NCBI GenBank assembly: GCA_035606695.1
Contig: DATNEW010000031.1
Span: 62,001 to 126,000 of the forward strand
Direction: 5' to 3'
DNA: 64,000 nucleotides
From: Gemmatimonadaceae bacterium
Lineage (GTDB): Bacteria; Gemmatimonadota; Gemmatimonadetes; Gemmatimonadales; Gemmatimonadaceae
Below are positions 1 through 8,169 of the stretch, piece by piece (the stretch's first letter is position 1; every line of letters starts with the position of its first letter). Position numbers and translations under genes: made by a program. The notes under the pieces were generated by a model. The model made no database searches, had not been told where the DNA came from, and saw only the letters and a program-made list of their open reading frames with translations.

Positions 1-1
1 C

Positions 2-514
2 GGCATCTATCCGTTCTATCTCGACGTGATGCCGCCCGCGGGATCGCACTCGTTCGACGTGCCGGCGGGCCACTCCGAGCACTACTGGGAAGGAAAGCCG
101 TCCGTCGAGGGACGCATTCTTGGCGTGAGCGGCCACCTGCACAAATACGGCACGCTGCTCAAGCTCGAGGATCGCACGACGGGCGATCTGATGTGGCAAG
201 TGAAGCCCGAGACGGATTCGACGGGCGACATCTCCGCGATTCCGATCGCGAGCTTCCTGTCGCACCTGGGACTCAAGATCTATCCCGATCACGTGTATCG
301 GTTGACCGCGGTGTACGACAATCCAACGGGCGCCACGATCGTCGACGACGGCATGGGCGCACTCGGCGGCGTGTTCGTTCCGTCGCGCGGCACGGCGTGG
401 CCCGGCATCGATCGCGAGAGCGCCGATTACAAAACGGACTACCGGCTAACTTATCGGCTCGACGGCATGCAGATGCACGGCATGATGAACCATCAACCTC
501 CGGAACATCCGTGA
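2..514 (+). CDS. hypothetical exported-type protein, C-terminal part
   Basis: The reading frame is open from base 2 and the true start lies before the window, so only the last ~170 residues are visible. The fragment is beta-rich. It contains a His-containing HLHKYG motif around residue 43 and ends in a Met/His-rich tail (MQMHGMMNH). His/Met clusters of this kind occur in copper-handling proteins, and HLHKYG is loosely reminiscent of copper type II monooxygenase-like folds, but this is only a guess. The stop codon overlaps a possible GTG start of the next gene (GTGA), so the two are probably co-transcribed. The family is not recognised. Confidence 0.6.
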   Translation, partial: GIYPFYLDVMPPAGSHSFDVPAGHSEHYWEGKPSVEGRILGVSGHLHKYGTLLKLEDRTTGDLMWQVKPETDSTGDISAIPIASFLSHLGLKIYPDHVYRLTAVYDNPTGATIVDDGMGALGGVFVPSRGTAWPGIDRESADYKTDYRLTYRLDGMQMHGMMNHQPPEHP

Positions 515-519
515 CGCCC

Positions 520-1377
520 ATGCGCAGTGTGTTCGTGCTGCTGTTGTCCGCCGCCACGCTCGGCGCGCAGGAGATTCCGCGCGCGATCTCCACCGATCCC
601 GTGCACGACAAGCAGCATCCCGCGCGCATGGAGGTGTTGCACGTTCCGTCGGGCGGTGTGGAGATCAACGGCGTCGCGTATCTCGCGGCGGGCGCCGGCG
701 CGCATCCCACGCTCGTCCTCGCGCACGGACTGCCGGGCAACGAGAAAAATCTCGACCTCGCGCAGGCGGTGCGGCGTGCCGGATGGAACGCGATCACGTT
801 CAACTATCGCGGCTCGTGGGGAAGTCCCGGCTCGTTTCGGTTCGCGCAGACGTTCGAGGACATGAACGCGGTGCTCGCCTTCGTTCGCGATCCGGCGAAC
901 GCGCGAAAGCTCGGCATCGATACGAGGCGGCTGGTGATCGCGGGCCACAGCATGGGTGGGATGGTCACCGTGCACACCGCGGCGCACGACCGCGGCTTGA
1001 AAGGCGCGATACTCATTTCCGCCGCCGACATGGGCCGGGCCGATCAGCAGCCTCGCGACTCCGTGATCAAGCACATGGAAGGGGACATGGAGACGCTGGC
1101 CGGCACGACGCCAACGCAGATGGCCGATGAGATGCGCGCGAACGGGGCCTCGTGGCGATTCGCGCGAGCGGCGAATGGCCTGGCGCATGTGCCGCTGCTG
1201 GTCCTGACGTCGGATGATGGACTGGCCCCGGCGAACGACTCGCTCGTCGCGGCGGTGCGCGCCGCGGGCAATAAACGGGTGACGACGCTGCATGTCGCGA
1301 CCGACCATTCGTGGTCGGATCGGCGCATTGCGCTCGAGGCCGCCGTGGTTCGCTGGCTGGACGCGCTGCCGCACTGA
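520..1377 (+). CDS. secreted alpha/beta hydrolase
   Basis: Protein of 285 aa with a short signal peptide (residues 1-16, ending LGAQ). It has the alpha/beta-hydrolase core: oxyanion-hole HGLPG (70-73), nucleophile elbow GHSMGG with Ser144, acid candidate Asp232 or Asp233 in SDDG, and His263 in TDHSW. These are all the parts of a serine hydrolase/dienelactone-hydrolase-like enzyme; the substrate cannot be read. ATG 520 is chosen because it places the signal peptide at the very N-terminus. An in-frame GTG at 511 overlaps the previous stop and would add three residues. A long antisense frame over the same DNA is a shadow of the GC-rich coding strand. Confidence 0.85.
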   Translation: MRSVFVLLLSAATLGAQEIPRAISTDPVHDKQHPARMEVLHVPSGGVEINGVAYLAAGAGAHPTLVLAHGLPGNEKNLDLAQAVRRAGWNAITFNYRGSWGSPGSFRFAQTFEDMNAVLAFVRDPANARKLGIDTRRLVIAGHSMGGMVTVHTAAHDRGLKGAILISAADMGRADQQPRDSVIKHMEGDMETLAGTTPTQMADEMRANGASWRFARAANGLAHVPLLVLTSDDGLAPANDSLVAAVRAAGNKRVTTLHVATDHSWSDRRIALEAAVVRWLDALPH

Positions 1378-1715
1378 GCGGCGTTCGGGCGTTCACCTCG
1401 CCAAAAAAAGTCAATAGTCGCGCTCGGTTCCTAATTCCGGGATGGCTCGTCTAGAACTGGGAGACGGGCGTTTCCGGCGTCTTCAGTGGCGGCGAAACAG
1501 GGCTTTGCAGTATGGCAGCACTATGACGCCATTATTTCGCAGAACAAAGAAGCGAGACCAGCCGTAAAATATTGTCATATAAGGGTTTACCTCGTGTCTT
1601 CGATCGATTAGATTCACTGATCCAAGACAACGAATGGATCATTCGACGGGGGAGCCAGTATACCCTCGTAAGACATCGCGCGCTCTCATCGCTGCGCCTG
1701 CGCCAGGAGGCCCAA
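1378..1715. other. intergenic region without recognised gene
   Basis: A gap of 338 bp between the hydrolase and the L,D-transpeptidase. It is less GC-rich than its neighbours, notably around 1535-1600, so it probably holds the promoter of the downstream gene. No credible coding frame, RNA gene or strong hairpin was seen. The reading frame of the downstream gene extends upstream to 1572, but that part has no conserved-looking protein. Confidence 0.5.
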
Positions 1716-2519
1716 ATGGCACGACGCAAACTGTTTTCGAATCTGCTCATCGGTAGCACCGCCGTGCTCTTCGGCGGCGCCAAGCTCATCCCTGGTGCCG
1801 ACCACTCGGGCCCGGTGCTCACGGCCGCGACGGCCATCGTTACGGGTAAGCCCGCGACGACCTCGGCCGCGCCCGCTTCGCCGGCGAGCTCGCTCGCGAT
1901 GGAGACGGAGACCGCGCTGAACCTGCTGTCGCCGCTCGTGCCCAAGCTCAGCAGTCCGTCGGCGCTCCAGGATGCGTTCAAGGCCTACTTCGCCTACCGC
2001 ACCGAACACCCGGACGAGATCAAGAAGCCCTACCTCTACTTCGTCGACTACGGTCTCGCCAGCACCGAAGCGCGCGGCTACGTCTTCGATATGGATTCTC
2101 TCAAGATCGTCGACGGCCCGTTCACGGTCGCGCACGGCCGCGGCTCGTCGACGTCGCGGTACGGCGTGCCGACGCGGTTCGGCAACGGGTCAGGCAGCGC
2201 CGAGACGTCGCTCGGCTTGTACGTGACGAAGGCGCTCTATCCGTTCACCGGTCACACGGGCGGCAGCACCTACAGCTCGATCGGTCTGCGACTGATGGGT
2301 GTCTCGAAAGGCTTCAACGATCTTGCCTTTGCTCGCGGTGTCGTGGCGCACGGTGCGCCGTATGTGACGGCCAGCAAGGCCGGCCGCAGCGAAGGTTGTC
2401 CGGCGATGGAACCGGCGCGCGCGCAGCGTCTGCTGCCCAAGCTGGCCGATGGGGCGATGGTGTTCTTGTTCGCGCCGAACACCAACTGGATGGCGAATGA
2501 TCCGTGGGTGAACGCGTAG
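1716..2519 (+). CDS. murein L,D-transpeptidase catalytic domain family protein
   Basis: Protein of 267 aa with an N-terminal hydrophobic segment (residues 8-25), so it is exported or membrane-anchored. The C-terminal two thirds show the L,D-transpeptidase catalytic-domain family pattern: a conserved HGA around His212 and SEGCPA with the catalytic Cys228, the nucleophile that attacks the tetrapeptide stem of peptidoglycan. The likely role is cross-linking or remodelling of peptidoglycan in the periplasm. ATG 1716 is chosen over the upstream in-frame start at 1572 because it has an excellent ribosome site (AGGAGG, 6 nt upstream) and places the signal segment at the N-terminus. A strong terminator follows. 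Confidence 0.88.
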   Translation: MARRKLFSNLLIGSTAVLFGGAKLIPGADHSGPVLTAATAIVTGKPATTSAAPASPASSLAMETETALNLLSPLVPKLSSPSALQDAFKAYFAYRTEHPDEIKKPYLYFVDYGLASTEARGYVFDMDSLKIVDGPFTVAHGRGSSTSRYGVPTRFGNGSGSAETSLGLYVTKALYPFTGHTGGSTYSSIGLRLMGVSKGFNDLAFARGVVAHGAPYVTASKAGRSEGCPAMEPARAQRLLPKLADGAMVFLFAPNTNWMANDPWVNA

Positions 2520-2558
2520 CGCTGGGCGATGGGCGCTCGGACGTAGAGAGACGTGGTG

Positions 2559-2604
2559 AAGAAAGAAGAAGGGGAGCCTCGCAAGGCTCCCCTTCTTCTT
2601 TCTT
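2559..2604. terminator. bidirectional rho-independent terminator
   Basis: A perfect 20-bp stem (2559-2578 with 2585-2604) around a 6-nt loop TCGCAA. The GC-rich inner stem is flanked by A-rich and T-rich outer arms, so it can act in both directions. It lies between the convergent L,D-transpeptidase (+) and zinc-finger (-) genes. Confidence 0.9.
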
Positions 2605-2652
2605 CCGCCTTCCGCCGTCCACGCAAGGGTCTACGACGATCCGCGCGAGAGG

Positions 2653-2832
2653 CTACGACCTCTCCTCTTCATCCGGGTGGCGCGCCCGCTCGGTCCCCAT
2701 CGGCTCCGCCGGCGCGCTCGGACTCGCCTCGAGCTTCGGGCGATGATTTTTTTCGTCGTGGCGCGCCAGATCTTCCTGCGAATCGAAATGCGCGCCGCAG
2801 ACGACACAGTCGTATTCGTGTGTATGGTCCAT
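2653..2832 (-). CDS. small C2H2-type zinc-finger protein
   Basis: A 59-residue gene read right to left from ATG 2832 to TAG 2653. Residues 9-30 spell a textbook C2H2 finger: Cys9-x2-Cys12-x12-His25-x4-His30, with the usual Phe16 and Leu22 at hydrophobic-core positions. The rest is a charged, Pro-rich tail. GGAG lies 8 nt before the ATG. A strong bidirectional terminator lies downstream at 2559-2604. Small single-finger C2H2 proteins are known in bacteria but rarely characterised; DNA, RNA or protein binding are all possible. The intact zinc ligands and good ribosome site argue that it is real. Confidence 0.8.
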   Translation of the reverse strand: MDHTHEYDCVVCGAHFDSQEDLARHDEKNHRPKLEASPSAPAEPMGTERARHPDEEERS

Positions 2833-2901
2833 TGGTGTTCTCCGCTGAGGAATACCGCGGAAGGGCGCATGGGGCGTGCCGCGTGCCGTTGAGAGCGGCG
2901 G

Positions 2902-3462
2902 CTACGGAACCCAGGTCGTGAACGCCGAGGCCGGCTGACGGGGTTTTTCGGGCGGTGTCTCGGCGGGCTCGCCCACGTTGACGATCGCCACGATGCGCTC
3001 GTTCCCGCGCACACCGACGGCGGCGCGGGCGGCAGGATCGTCCATGATGGCGCCCGTCTTGATGTGCGTTCCCAACCCGCGCTCCACCGCCGCGAGCGCC
3101 AGGTTCTGAATCGCCATCATCGCGGCGGCATAGTCCTCTTCGGCGATCTCGGGATTTTCGTTGCGCGCGACCGCGACGGCGATCATCGCCGGCAGCGTGC
3201 GATGATCGGCCGCCGTCGTTTCGCGCGTCTTCTGCGCGAGCGCGGCATCCTCGATCTTCTTCGCCTTGCGCGCGCCGAGTGCGTCGCCGTAGGCCTGGCG
3301 GGCGTCGGGGCCGAGGACGTAGAAGCGCCATGGCTGTGTGAGGCGGTGATTGGGCGCGAGCGACGCCGCGTCGAGCAGCGACGCGATGTCCTCGCGCGTC
3401 AGCTCGCGATTGGTGAAGCGCTTGATCGAGCGTCGAGCGCGAATGGCTTCCGCGATATGCAT
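2902..3462 (-). CDS. nitroreductase family protein
   Basis: Protein of 186 aa of the FMN-dependent nitroreductase superfamily. The N-terminal motif AIRARRSIKRF (residues 5-15) is the FMN-phosphate binding signature. APNHRLTQPWRF follows, and the C-terminal GLGTH segment matches the family's cofactor loop. It probably reduces nitro-aromatics or quinones, or acts as a dehydrogenase, with NAD(P)H. The start at 3462 gives the canonical N-terminus; an upstream in-frame start at 3525 would add 21 non-conserved residues. Neither has a strong ribosome site. It is divergent from the copper amine oxidase gene (85-bp gap). Confidence 0.85.
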   Translation of the reverse strand: MHIAEAIRARRSIKRFTNRELTREDIASLLDAASLAPNHRLTQPWRFYVLGPDARQAYGDALGARKAKKIEDAALAQKTRETTAADHRTLPAMIAVAVARNENPEIAEEDYAAAMMAIQNLALAAVERGLGTHIKTGAIMDDPAARAAVGVRGNERIVAIVNVGEPAETPPEKPRQPASAFTTWVP

Positions 3463-3547
3463 GCGTGCAAAGTTAGCGTGCGTGACAACAACCCAAGCAT
3501 TTGCGAAGGACTTGCGGGCGGGCAACGCGGATTGTAATTAGACTATT

Positions 3548-5572
3548 ATGAATCGCTTTCCCCGTCCTCTCCGGAGTCGCGGCTCCGGGAGGTGGTCGTG
3601 GGCGGCGCGAACGACGAACGGGCGACGCGGCCGGTTGTCCCAGGTCGCCGCATTGACCGTGCTCTGGATTCTTGGCGCGTGTCGCCGCTCCGAGGCGCGG
3701 CATGGCGCACGAGCCGGCGCCGGCATGCCCGCGGACTCTGTGGCGACTTACCCGCTGGACCCGCTAAGCGGGCCGGAAATCGCGGCTGCGGCCCGCGCCG
3801 TTGAGCGTTCTGGAAAGTTGCCGCGCGGAACGTATCGGTTCGCGGAAATCGTTCTCGACGAGCCGCCGAAGGATAGCGTTCGGCGTTTTCGGCCGGGCGC
3901 GACCATGACGCGCGCGGCGCGCCTTGCGGTCGTCGATCTCGCGAACGGCCAGACCTACGATGCAACGGCCGACGTCGCGCGCGCGACGCTCACGCGCTGG
4001 CAGCCGGTCACGTCAGGCGCGGCGCCGCTCGTTGGAGCGGAGTACGACAGCGTGCGTGCCGCGCTGCTTTCCGATGACCGGTGGCGACGCGCCTTGGAGC
4101 GCCGTGGGATCACGGAACCGGACTCGGTTCATCTCTCCGTGATCGTGGCCGGCGATGCGTCGCCGGATAATGCGCGTCGAGTCCGAGTGTTGGCCTTTCT
4201 GGAACGGTCGGGTATTGCGTACCTCCATCCGGTCGAAGGCCTGGTGGCCGTCGTCAATGTCACGACGCGGCGCGTGGAACGTGTCATCGACATCGGCAGT
4301 GCTCCGGTGTCGGCGGCCGCGTTCGATTCCACGATGGACGCAGCGAAGGCGACCGGACTTCGAACGCTCGAGGTGCGGCAGCCCGATGGGCCGAGTTTCA
4401 GGATCGACGGCCACGCCGTCGGTTGGGCGGGTTGGCATTTTCGTTTCGCGCCTCACCCGCGAGATGGCCTTGTGTTGTACGAAGTGTCGCGCGACGTCGC
4501 GGGCGCGAACCGGCGAATACTCAGCCGGGCCTCGCTATCCGAGATGCTCGTGCCGTACGGCTCGCCCGACAGCGCCTGGTATTGGCGAGCCGCATTCGAT
4601 CTGGGCGAGTACATGCTCGGCAATACGATCCATTCGCTGGCTCGCGGAATCGACGTGCCGGCGAACGCGAGCCTGTTTCCGGCGACGCTCGCGACCGACG
4701 AGGGTGAGGCCATCGTCACGCCGAATGCCGTGGCGATCTACGAGCGCGACGGCGGCTTGCTGCGGCGGCACGGCCAGTTTGCATCGCGGGCGCGCGAGCT
4801 CGTCGTTCGATCGGTATTCACGGTCGGCAACTACGACTACGGTTTGGACTGGATCTTCAACCAGGACGGCAGCCTCCGCGTGGAGGTGGAGTTGACCGGC
4901 GTGATGTTCGCGCAGGCGACGTCCGCCACCGACGAGCATGCGTGGGAGCAATCGCCGGCGCATCGCTTCGGGCATCTCGTGGCGCCGGGGCTCGCGGCGG
5001 TGCATCATCAGCATTTTTTTAACTTCCGGCTGGACTTTGACGTCGACGGCGAGCAGAACGACGTCGTCGAGGTGAACACCGAGCCCGTGCCCCGCGGCGC
5101 GCAGAACCCGCACGGGAATGCATTCGCGACGACCGAATCGTTGCTGACCGGGCCGCGATCGCGCCGCGATGTCGACGCCAATGCCAGTCGCTGGTGGAAA
5201 GTGATCAATCCGAATCGCCTGAACGCGCTCGGACAACCGGTCGGCTACGCGCTGGTTCCGGGCGAGACCGCGCCGAGTTATCTCGCCCCGGACAATCCGG
5301 CACGGCGGCGTGGGGCCTTCGTCGATCACCAGCTGTGGATCACGACGTACGCGCCGGATCAACTGAATGCCGCGGGCCGCTACCCTCGCAACAATCCAGG
5401 CCCCGACGGTGTCGAGGCCTGGACGAACGGCGGCAGCACGTTGACGAACGCCGACGTGGTCGTGTGGTATACGCTCGGCGTCACGCACGTTCCACGGCCC
5501 GAAGACTGGCCGGTCATGCCGGTCGTGCGCGCGTCGTTCGTTCTCAAGCCCATCGGATTCGACGTACGCTGA
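3548..5572 (+). CDS. copper amine oxidase, lipoprotein
   Basis: Protein of 674 aa, close to the usual 650-720 for copper/topaquinone amine oxidases, which oxidise primary amines to aldehyde, ammonia and H2O2. Visible key residues: catalytic-base Asp351 in AFDLGEY; Tyr429 in GNYDYG, the topaquinone precursor; copper His487 and His489 in HHQHFF; and the third copper His in THVPRPEDWPVMP near the C-terminus. The N-terminus has a long basic region, a hydrophobic core and a lipobox (LGAC, Cys46), so the mature enzyme is probably a lipoprotein. It is convergent with the thiol-redox island. All residues needed for activity are present. Confidence 0.92.
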   Translation: MNRFPRPLRSRGSGRWSWAARTTNGRRGRLSQVAALTVLWILGACRRSEARHGARAGAGMPADSVATYPLDPLSGPEIAAAARAVERSGKLPRGTYRFAEIVLDEPPKDSVRRFRPGATMTRAARLAVVDLANGQTYDATADVARATLTRWQPVTSGAAPLVGAEYDSVRAALLSDDRWRRALERRGITEPDSVHLSVIVAGDASPDNARRVRVLAFLERSGIAYLHPVEGLVAVVNVTTRRVERVIDIGSAPVSAAAFDSTMDAAKATGLRTLEVRQPDGPSFRIDGHAVGWAGWHFRFAPHPRDGLVLYEVSRDVAGANRRILSRASLSEMLVPYGSPDSAWYWRAAFDLGEYMLGNTIHSLARGIDVPANASLFPATLATDEGEAIVTPNAVAIYERDGGLLRRHGQFASRARELVVRSVFTVGNYDYGLDWIFNQDGSLRVEVELTGVMFAQATSATDEHAWEQSPAHRFGHLVAPGLAAVHHQHFFNFRLDFDVDGEQNDVVEVNTEPVPRGAQNPHGNAFATTESLLTGPRSRRDVDANASRWWKVINPNRLNALGQPVGYALVPGETAPSYLAPDNPARRRGAFVDHQLWITTYAPDQLNAAGRYPRNNPGPDGVEAWTNGGSTLTNADVVVWYTLGVTHVPRPEDWPVMPVVRASFVLKPIGFDVR

Positions 5573-5609
5573 CTGATCGAGCGCGCGGACGATGAGCCGT
5601 GCGTTCGGC

Positions 5610-6188
5610 CTATGGTCCTGAAGCGGCCGTCGTTCCTGGGTGCGGAGCCACCGGTGCACGACGCGGACAGCTCGTGGCGTGTGCCAGCGAGTCGAGCGAC
5701 GCGCCCGGAGCCGCGACGGACTTCACCACGCCGCCCGTCCCCATGACGACGAGCGTCGGCACGCTCGGCACGTGCAGCGCGTGCACGACGTCCATGCGAT
5801 CGTTCTCGACGGCGAACAACGGCGCCGAGAGCTTGTGCGAGTCCGCGAATTCACGCGACGACGCCCAGTCCGCGAACGACACGACGATGCCGTTCCACGA
5901 GCCCGAGTCGCCGAATGCAGTCGCCCACCGCGACGCTTCGTGTTCGCAGGTTGGACACGTCGGCATCATGAACACGACGAAGGTGCACGCGGGCACGCGC
6001 GCGAAGTCGAGCGAGACGGGGATTCCCTTGTCGACGACCGCGATGCGGCCGTAGTGCGCGCCCGGCGTGACGACGGACGGCGGCTTCGGGTTGCGCCGAT
6101 ACAGCATGCCGAGTTGCGTCAGCGCCAGCGCGGCAAGTAACACGGTGGCTGCGCGCAATCCCAGTCTGTCGCGAATCCTGTTGGGCAT
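5610..6188 (-). CDS. membrane-anchored thioredoxin-like protein (TlpA/MauD type)
   Basis: Protein of 192 aa with one N-terminal transmembrane segment (residues 13-29) and a thioredoxin-like periplasmic domain whose active site is Cys78-Pro-Thr-Cys81. The PSVPT segment (about residue 142) is the cis-Pro loop. It resembles TlpA/MauD-like thiol-disulfide proteins. It is last in a minus-strand group with the Cys-rich peptide (131 bp upstream) and the PDZ lipoprotein. This arrangement suggests that its substrates are the cysteines of those exported neighbours. The C-terminal ~25 residues are Pro/Ala-rich and may be disordered. Confidence 0.8.
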   Translation of the reverse strand: MPNRIRDRLGLRAATVLLAALALTQLGMLYRRNPKPPSVVTPGAHYGRIAVVDKGIPVSLDFARVPACTFVVFMMPTCPTCEHEASRWATAFGDSGSWNGIVVSFADWASSREFADSHKLSAPLFAVENDRMDVVHALHVPSVPTLVVMGTGGVVKSVAAPGASLDSLAHATSCPRRAPVAPHPGTTAASGP

Positions 6189-6318
6189 GATCTCGTAGCC
6201 TCTGTGAATGAGCGAGGGACGACCGATGCTCCGACCTCGAACCGCCAGGCCGGGCGGCCGTGCATGGGTCGTCCCTCACGTGTGAGCTCGAGTGAGCCCG
6301 TGATGTGCCTTCGATGTG

Positions 6319-6519
6319 TTACTTGATGACGCAGCCGTTACACTGCGACGCGTCCACGCTGCAACAACAGTTGTTCGTGCCGTCCGTGCATGCGCACGCG
6401 CACGCGCGATTGAGAGAAATCTCACCGGCCATCGCCGGGCTCGCGAAGTGGGCGAGACCCAACATGACGTTCACCGCAACCGCGGCGACCAAGAGTCGAA
6501 TTGAGCGACGACGATCCAT
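6319..6519 (-). CDS. secreted cysteine-rich peptide
   Basis: A 66-residue gene with a very good ribosome site (GGAGGAGTT directly upstream of ATG 6519). Residues 1-31 form a Sec signal peptide ending ASPAMA. The mature part of ~35 residues holds eight cysteines (ACACAC, CCC, CNGC patterns). I do not recognise the family. The architecture, with leader or signal and Cys-dense core next to thioredoxin-like and DsbA-like genes, recalls the small Cys-rich peptides found with MauE/TlpA-type genes, but no MauE is visible here. It may be a disulfide-rich structural or metal-binding peptide; a modified (RiPP-like) product is also conceivable but unproven. Confidence 0.75.
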   Translation of the reverse strand: MDRRRSIRLLVAAVAVNVMLGLAHFASPAMAGEISLNRACACACTDGTNNCCCSVDASQCNGCVIK

Positions 6520-6575
6520 AACTCCTCCAAAGTGAAATGGCCGAACTGTGGCCTGGCGGTAGGATGACGCTGCCG

Positions 6576-7106
6576 TCACGTACGGCGGCAGCCGTTGCAG
6601 TAGGCTCTGGTGGCGACGGCGCATCCCGTCTCGCCCAGGGTGCGCCCCGAGGCGTTGAGTCGAAACGCGGCGCAATGGCGCCGCCCTTCCGGTGGGCGTG
6701 TGACCGTATCGCGGATTTCCTGGCGCAACGGCAGAAGCAGCTCGGTGACGATCGAGTCGCGGCTGATCTGCATTGTCACGTTGCGCGGAAACGCCGACCG
6801 CAGCGCCGAGTCGACGGCGGCGCTCGTGTTTACTCGCGTGCGATTCAGGCCGATGATCCTGTCGTGGGCGTGTAGGCCCAGCCGATCGGCCAGCGAGCCC
6901 GCTTGAACGGCAATGATCTGCGGGCCGTCACTCACGTTATCGATCGTCCAGCCGATGGTCGTCGCCCAGTTCGGCGGTTGCTCGCGCGTACAGCCGGCGA
7001 TCGCGGCGGCGGCGAGTGCGCTGAGGAGCGCCGCCGCCGTCCGTCCCGCACGACAACCACGACAACCACGACAACATCGACCAGCGATGAGAATCATCGT
7101 GTGCAT
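6576..7106 (-). CDS. PDZ-domain lipoprotein with Cys-containing tail
   Basis: Protein of 176 aa. An N-terminal signal ends in a lipobox (AIAG-Cys39). Residues ~60-125 read as a PDZ domain (GSLADRLGLHAHDRIIGLN, as in HtrA/RseP-type PDZ modules that bind C-terminal peptides). The last 30 residues hold four cysteines and end AYCNGCRRT, sharing the CNGC tetrapeptide with the end of the Cys-rich peptide encoded 57 bp downstream. It is probably first in the minus-strand group with that peptide and the thioredoxin-like gene. The start codon is uncertain: 7106 and 7097 are both possible. No protease domain is present. Confidence 0.7.
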   Translation of the reverse strand: MHTMILIAGRCCRGCRGCRAGRTAAALLSALAAAAIAGCTREQPPNWATTIGWTIDNVSDGPQIIAVQAGSLADRLGLHAHDRIIGLNRTRVNTSAAVDSALRSAFPRNVTMQISRDSIVTELLLPLRQEIRDTVTRPPEGRRHCAAFRLNASGRTLGETGCAVATRAYCNGCRRT

Positions 7107-7411
7107 CTCGCGTCATCCCCGAGTGAGTCGCCCAAGCGAACCTAGAAAGGGGATGTGCTGCAACAAGCGGCGAGCTGACGGGGTTGTCAGCAACGCCGCT
7201 TCGGCCAGTCACCGATCGCGCGGACCTGACGAGAATATCAGATTGCGAATTTAAATATGCGCATGCTCTGGTCGTCGGTCGCGCGCGTGCTTACGATACG
7301 AGCCGTCGGCGCGATGCATCGCGACGCATGGGAGCGCATCGGGCGCGCGGCACGCGGCGCGCACACGAAACCTTCGACACACCATCGCCCGCGCGGGTGA
7401 TTGGAGGCGAC
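7107..7411. promoter_or_regulatory. divergent intergenic region of the thiol-redox island
   Basis: A 305-bp gap between the minus-strand PDZ gene and the plus-strand DsbA-like gene. A less GC-rich patch around 7235-7262 (TATCAGATTGCGAATTTAAA) is the best candidate for promoter elements. No coding frame is convincing: the downstream reading frame extends back to 7184 but lacks family-like sequence before 7412. Confidence 0.4.
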
Positions 7412-8128
7412 ATGTCACGGGAGTGGATGCAACGGCAGCTCGATCGCGCAATCATGGTAGCGCTCGTCGCGTGCCTCGTGCTCGGCGGCGGACTCGCGCT
7501 GCAATCGTATCGGCGCCGCAGTGCGGTACCGCCGGCGACACCGCCGACGCTCGTCGCCAATTGGCGTCAGCTCGCCGAGGTCGGCAACGTCATGGGTCCT
7601 GCCACGGCGCCCGTAACGATTCTCGAGCTCTCCGACTTTCAGTGCCCCTTCTGCTCGCAGGCCGCGGCGTCGATTGCGCGGCTGCGCCGCCACTATGGCG
7701 CCCAAATCAAGGTCGTGTTTCGACATTACCCGTTGACGGGGCTACATCCTTTTGCCTACGCCGCCGCCGTCGCGTCGGAATGCGCGGCCGAACAGGGCCG
7801 CTTCGAGCCGTTTCACGATGCCGTATTCGGAAATCAGGATTCGATCGGCAAATGGTCCTGGTCGACCGTCGCGCGCCGCGCGGGAGTCGCCGACACGACG
7901 GCATTCGAAGCCTGCCGCGGTGATGCCACGAGCGCGGCGCAGGCGCGCGTCGAGCGCGACGTCGCGACCGGCCACGCGTTAGGCATGACCGGCACGCCGA
8001 CCGTCATTGTTCAAGGTCTCAAATTTCCCGGTGCACCGAGCTATGCCGTGCTCGACAGCTTGACGAAGCTCGTGCTCGCCGGCCACGCGTTGACGGCACC
8101 GGAGCCGCGTGCGGTGGCGTCGCGCTGA
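7412..8128 (+). CDS. DsbA-family thiol-disulfide oxidoreductase
   Basis: Protein of 238 aa with a transmembrane anchor (residues 13-30) and a DsbA/thioredoxin_4 domain. It has Cys78-Pro-Phe-Cys81 in SDFQCPFCS, the helical insert with PLTGLHPFA, and a cis-proline loop TGTPTV near residue 195. It catalyses thiol oxidation or exchange in the periplasm. ATG 7412 is preceded by GGAGG at 6 nt, which decides the start. It is divergently placed to the PDZ/Cys-rich peptide/thioredoxin-like group, so two thiol proteins flank two exported Cys-containing proteins. Confidence 0.88.
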   Translation: MSREWMQRQLDRAIMVALVACLVLGGGLALQSYRRRSAVPPATPPTLVANWRQLAEVGNVMGPATAPVTILELSDFQCPFCSQAAASIARLRRHYGAQIKVVFRHYPLTGLHPFAYAAAVASECAAEQGRFEPFHDAVFGNQDSIGKWSWSTVARRAGVADTTAFEACRGDATSAAQARVERDVATGHALGMTGTPTVIVQGLKFPGAPSYAVLDSLTKLVLAGHALTAPEPRAVASR

Positions 8129-8169
8129 CTGAGGGCAACGCGGACCCGCGCACGCGAGCCCGCGCGCGC

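Noticed and set aside
2653-2832. Eukaryotic contamination suggested by the C2H2 finger
   Set aside because: The gene has a bacterial ribosome site and terminator and lies between ordinary bacterial genes of matching base composition.
5610-8128. Methylamine dehydrogenase (mau) cluster
   Set aside because: A MauD-like protein and a Cys-rich small protein are present, but there is no large subunit, no MauE and no TTQ tryptophan pattern in the peptide. The peptide has no Trp at all.
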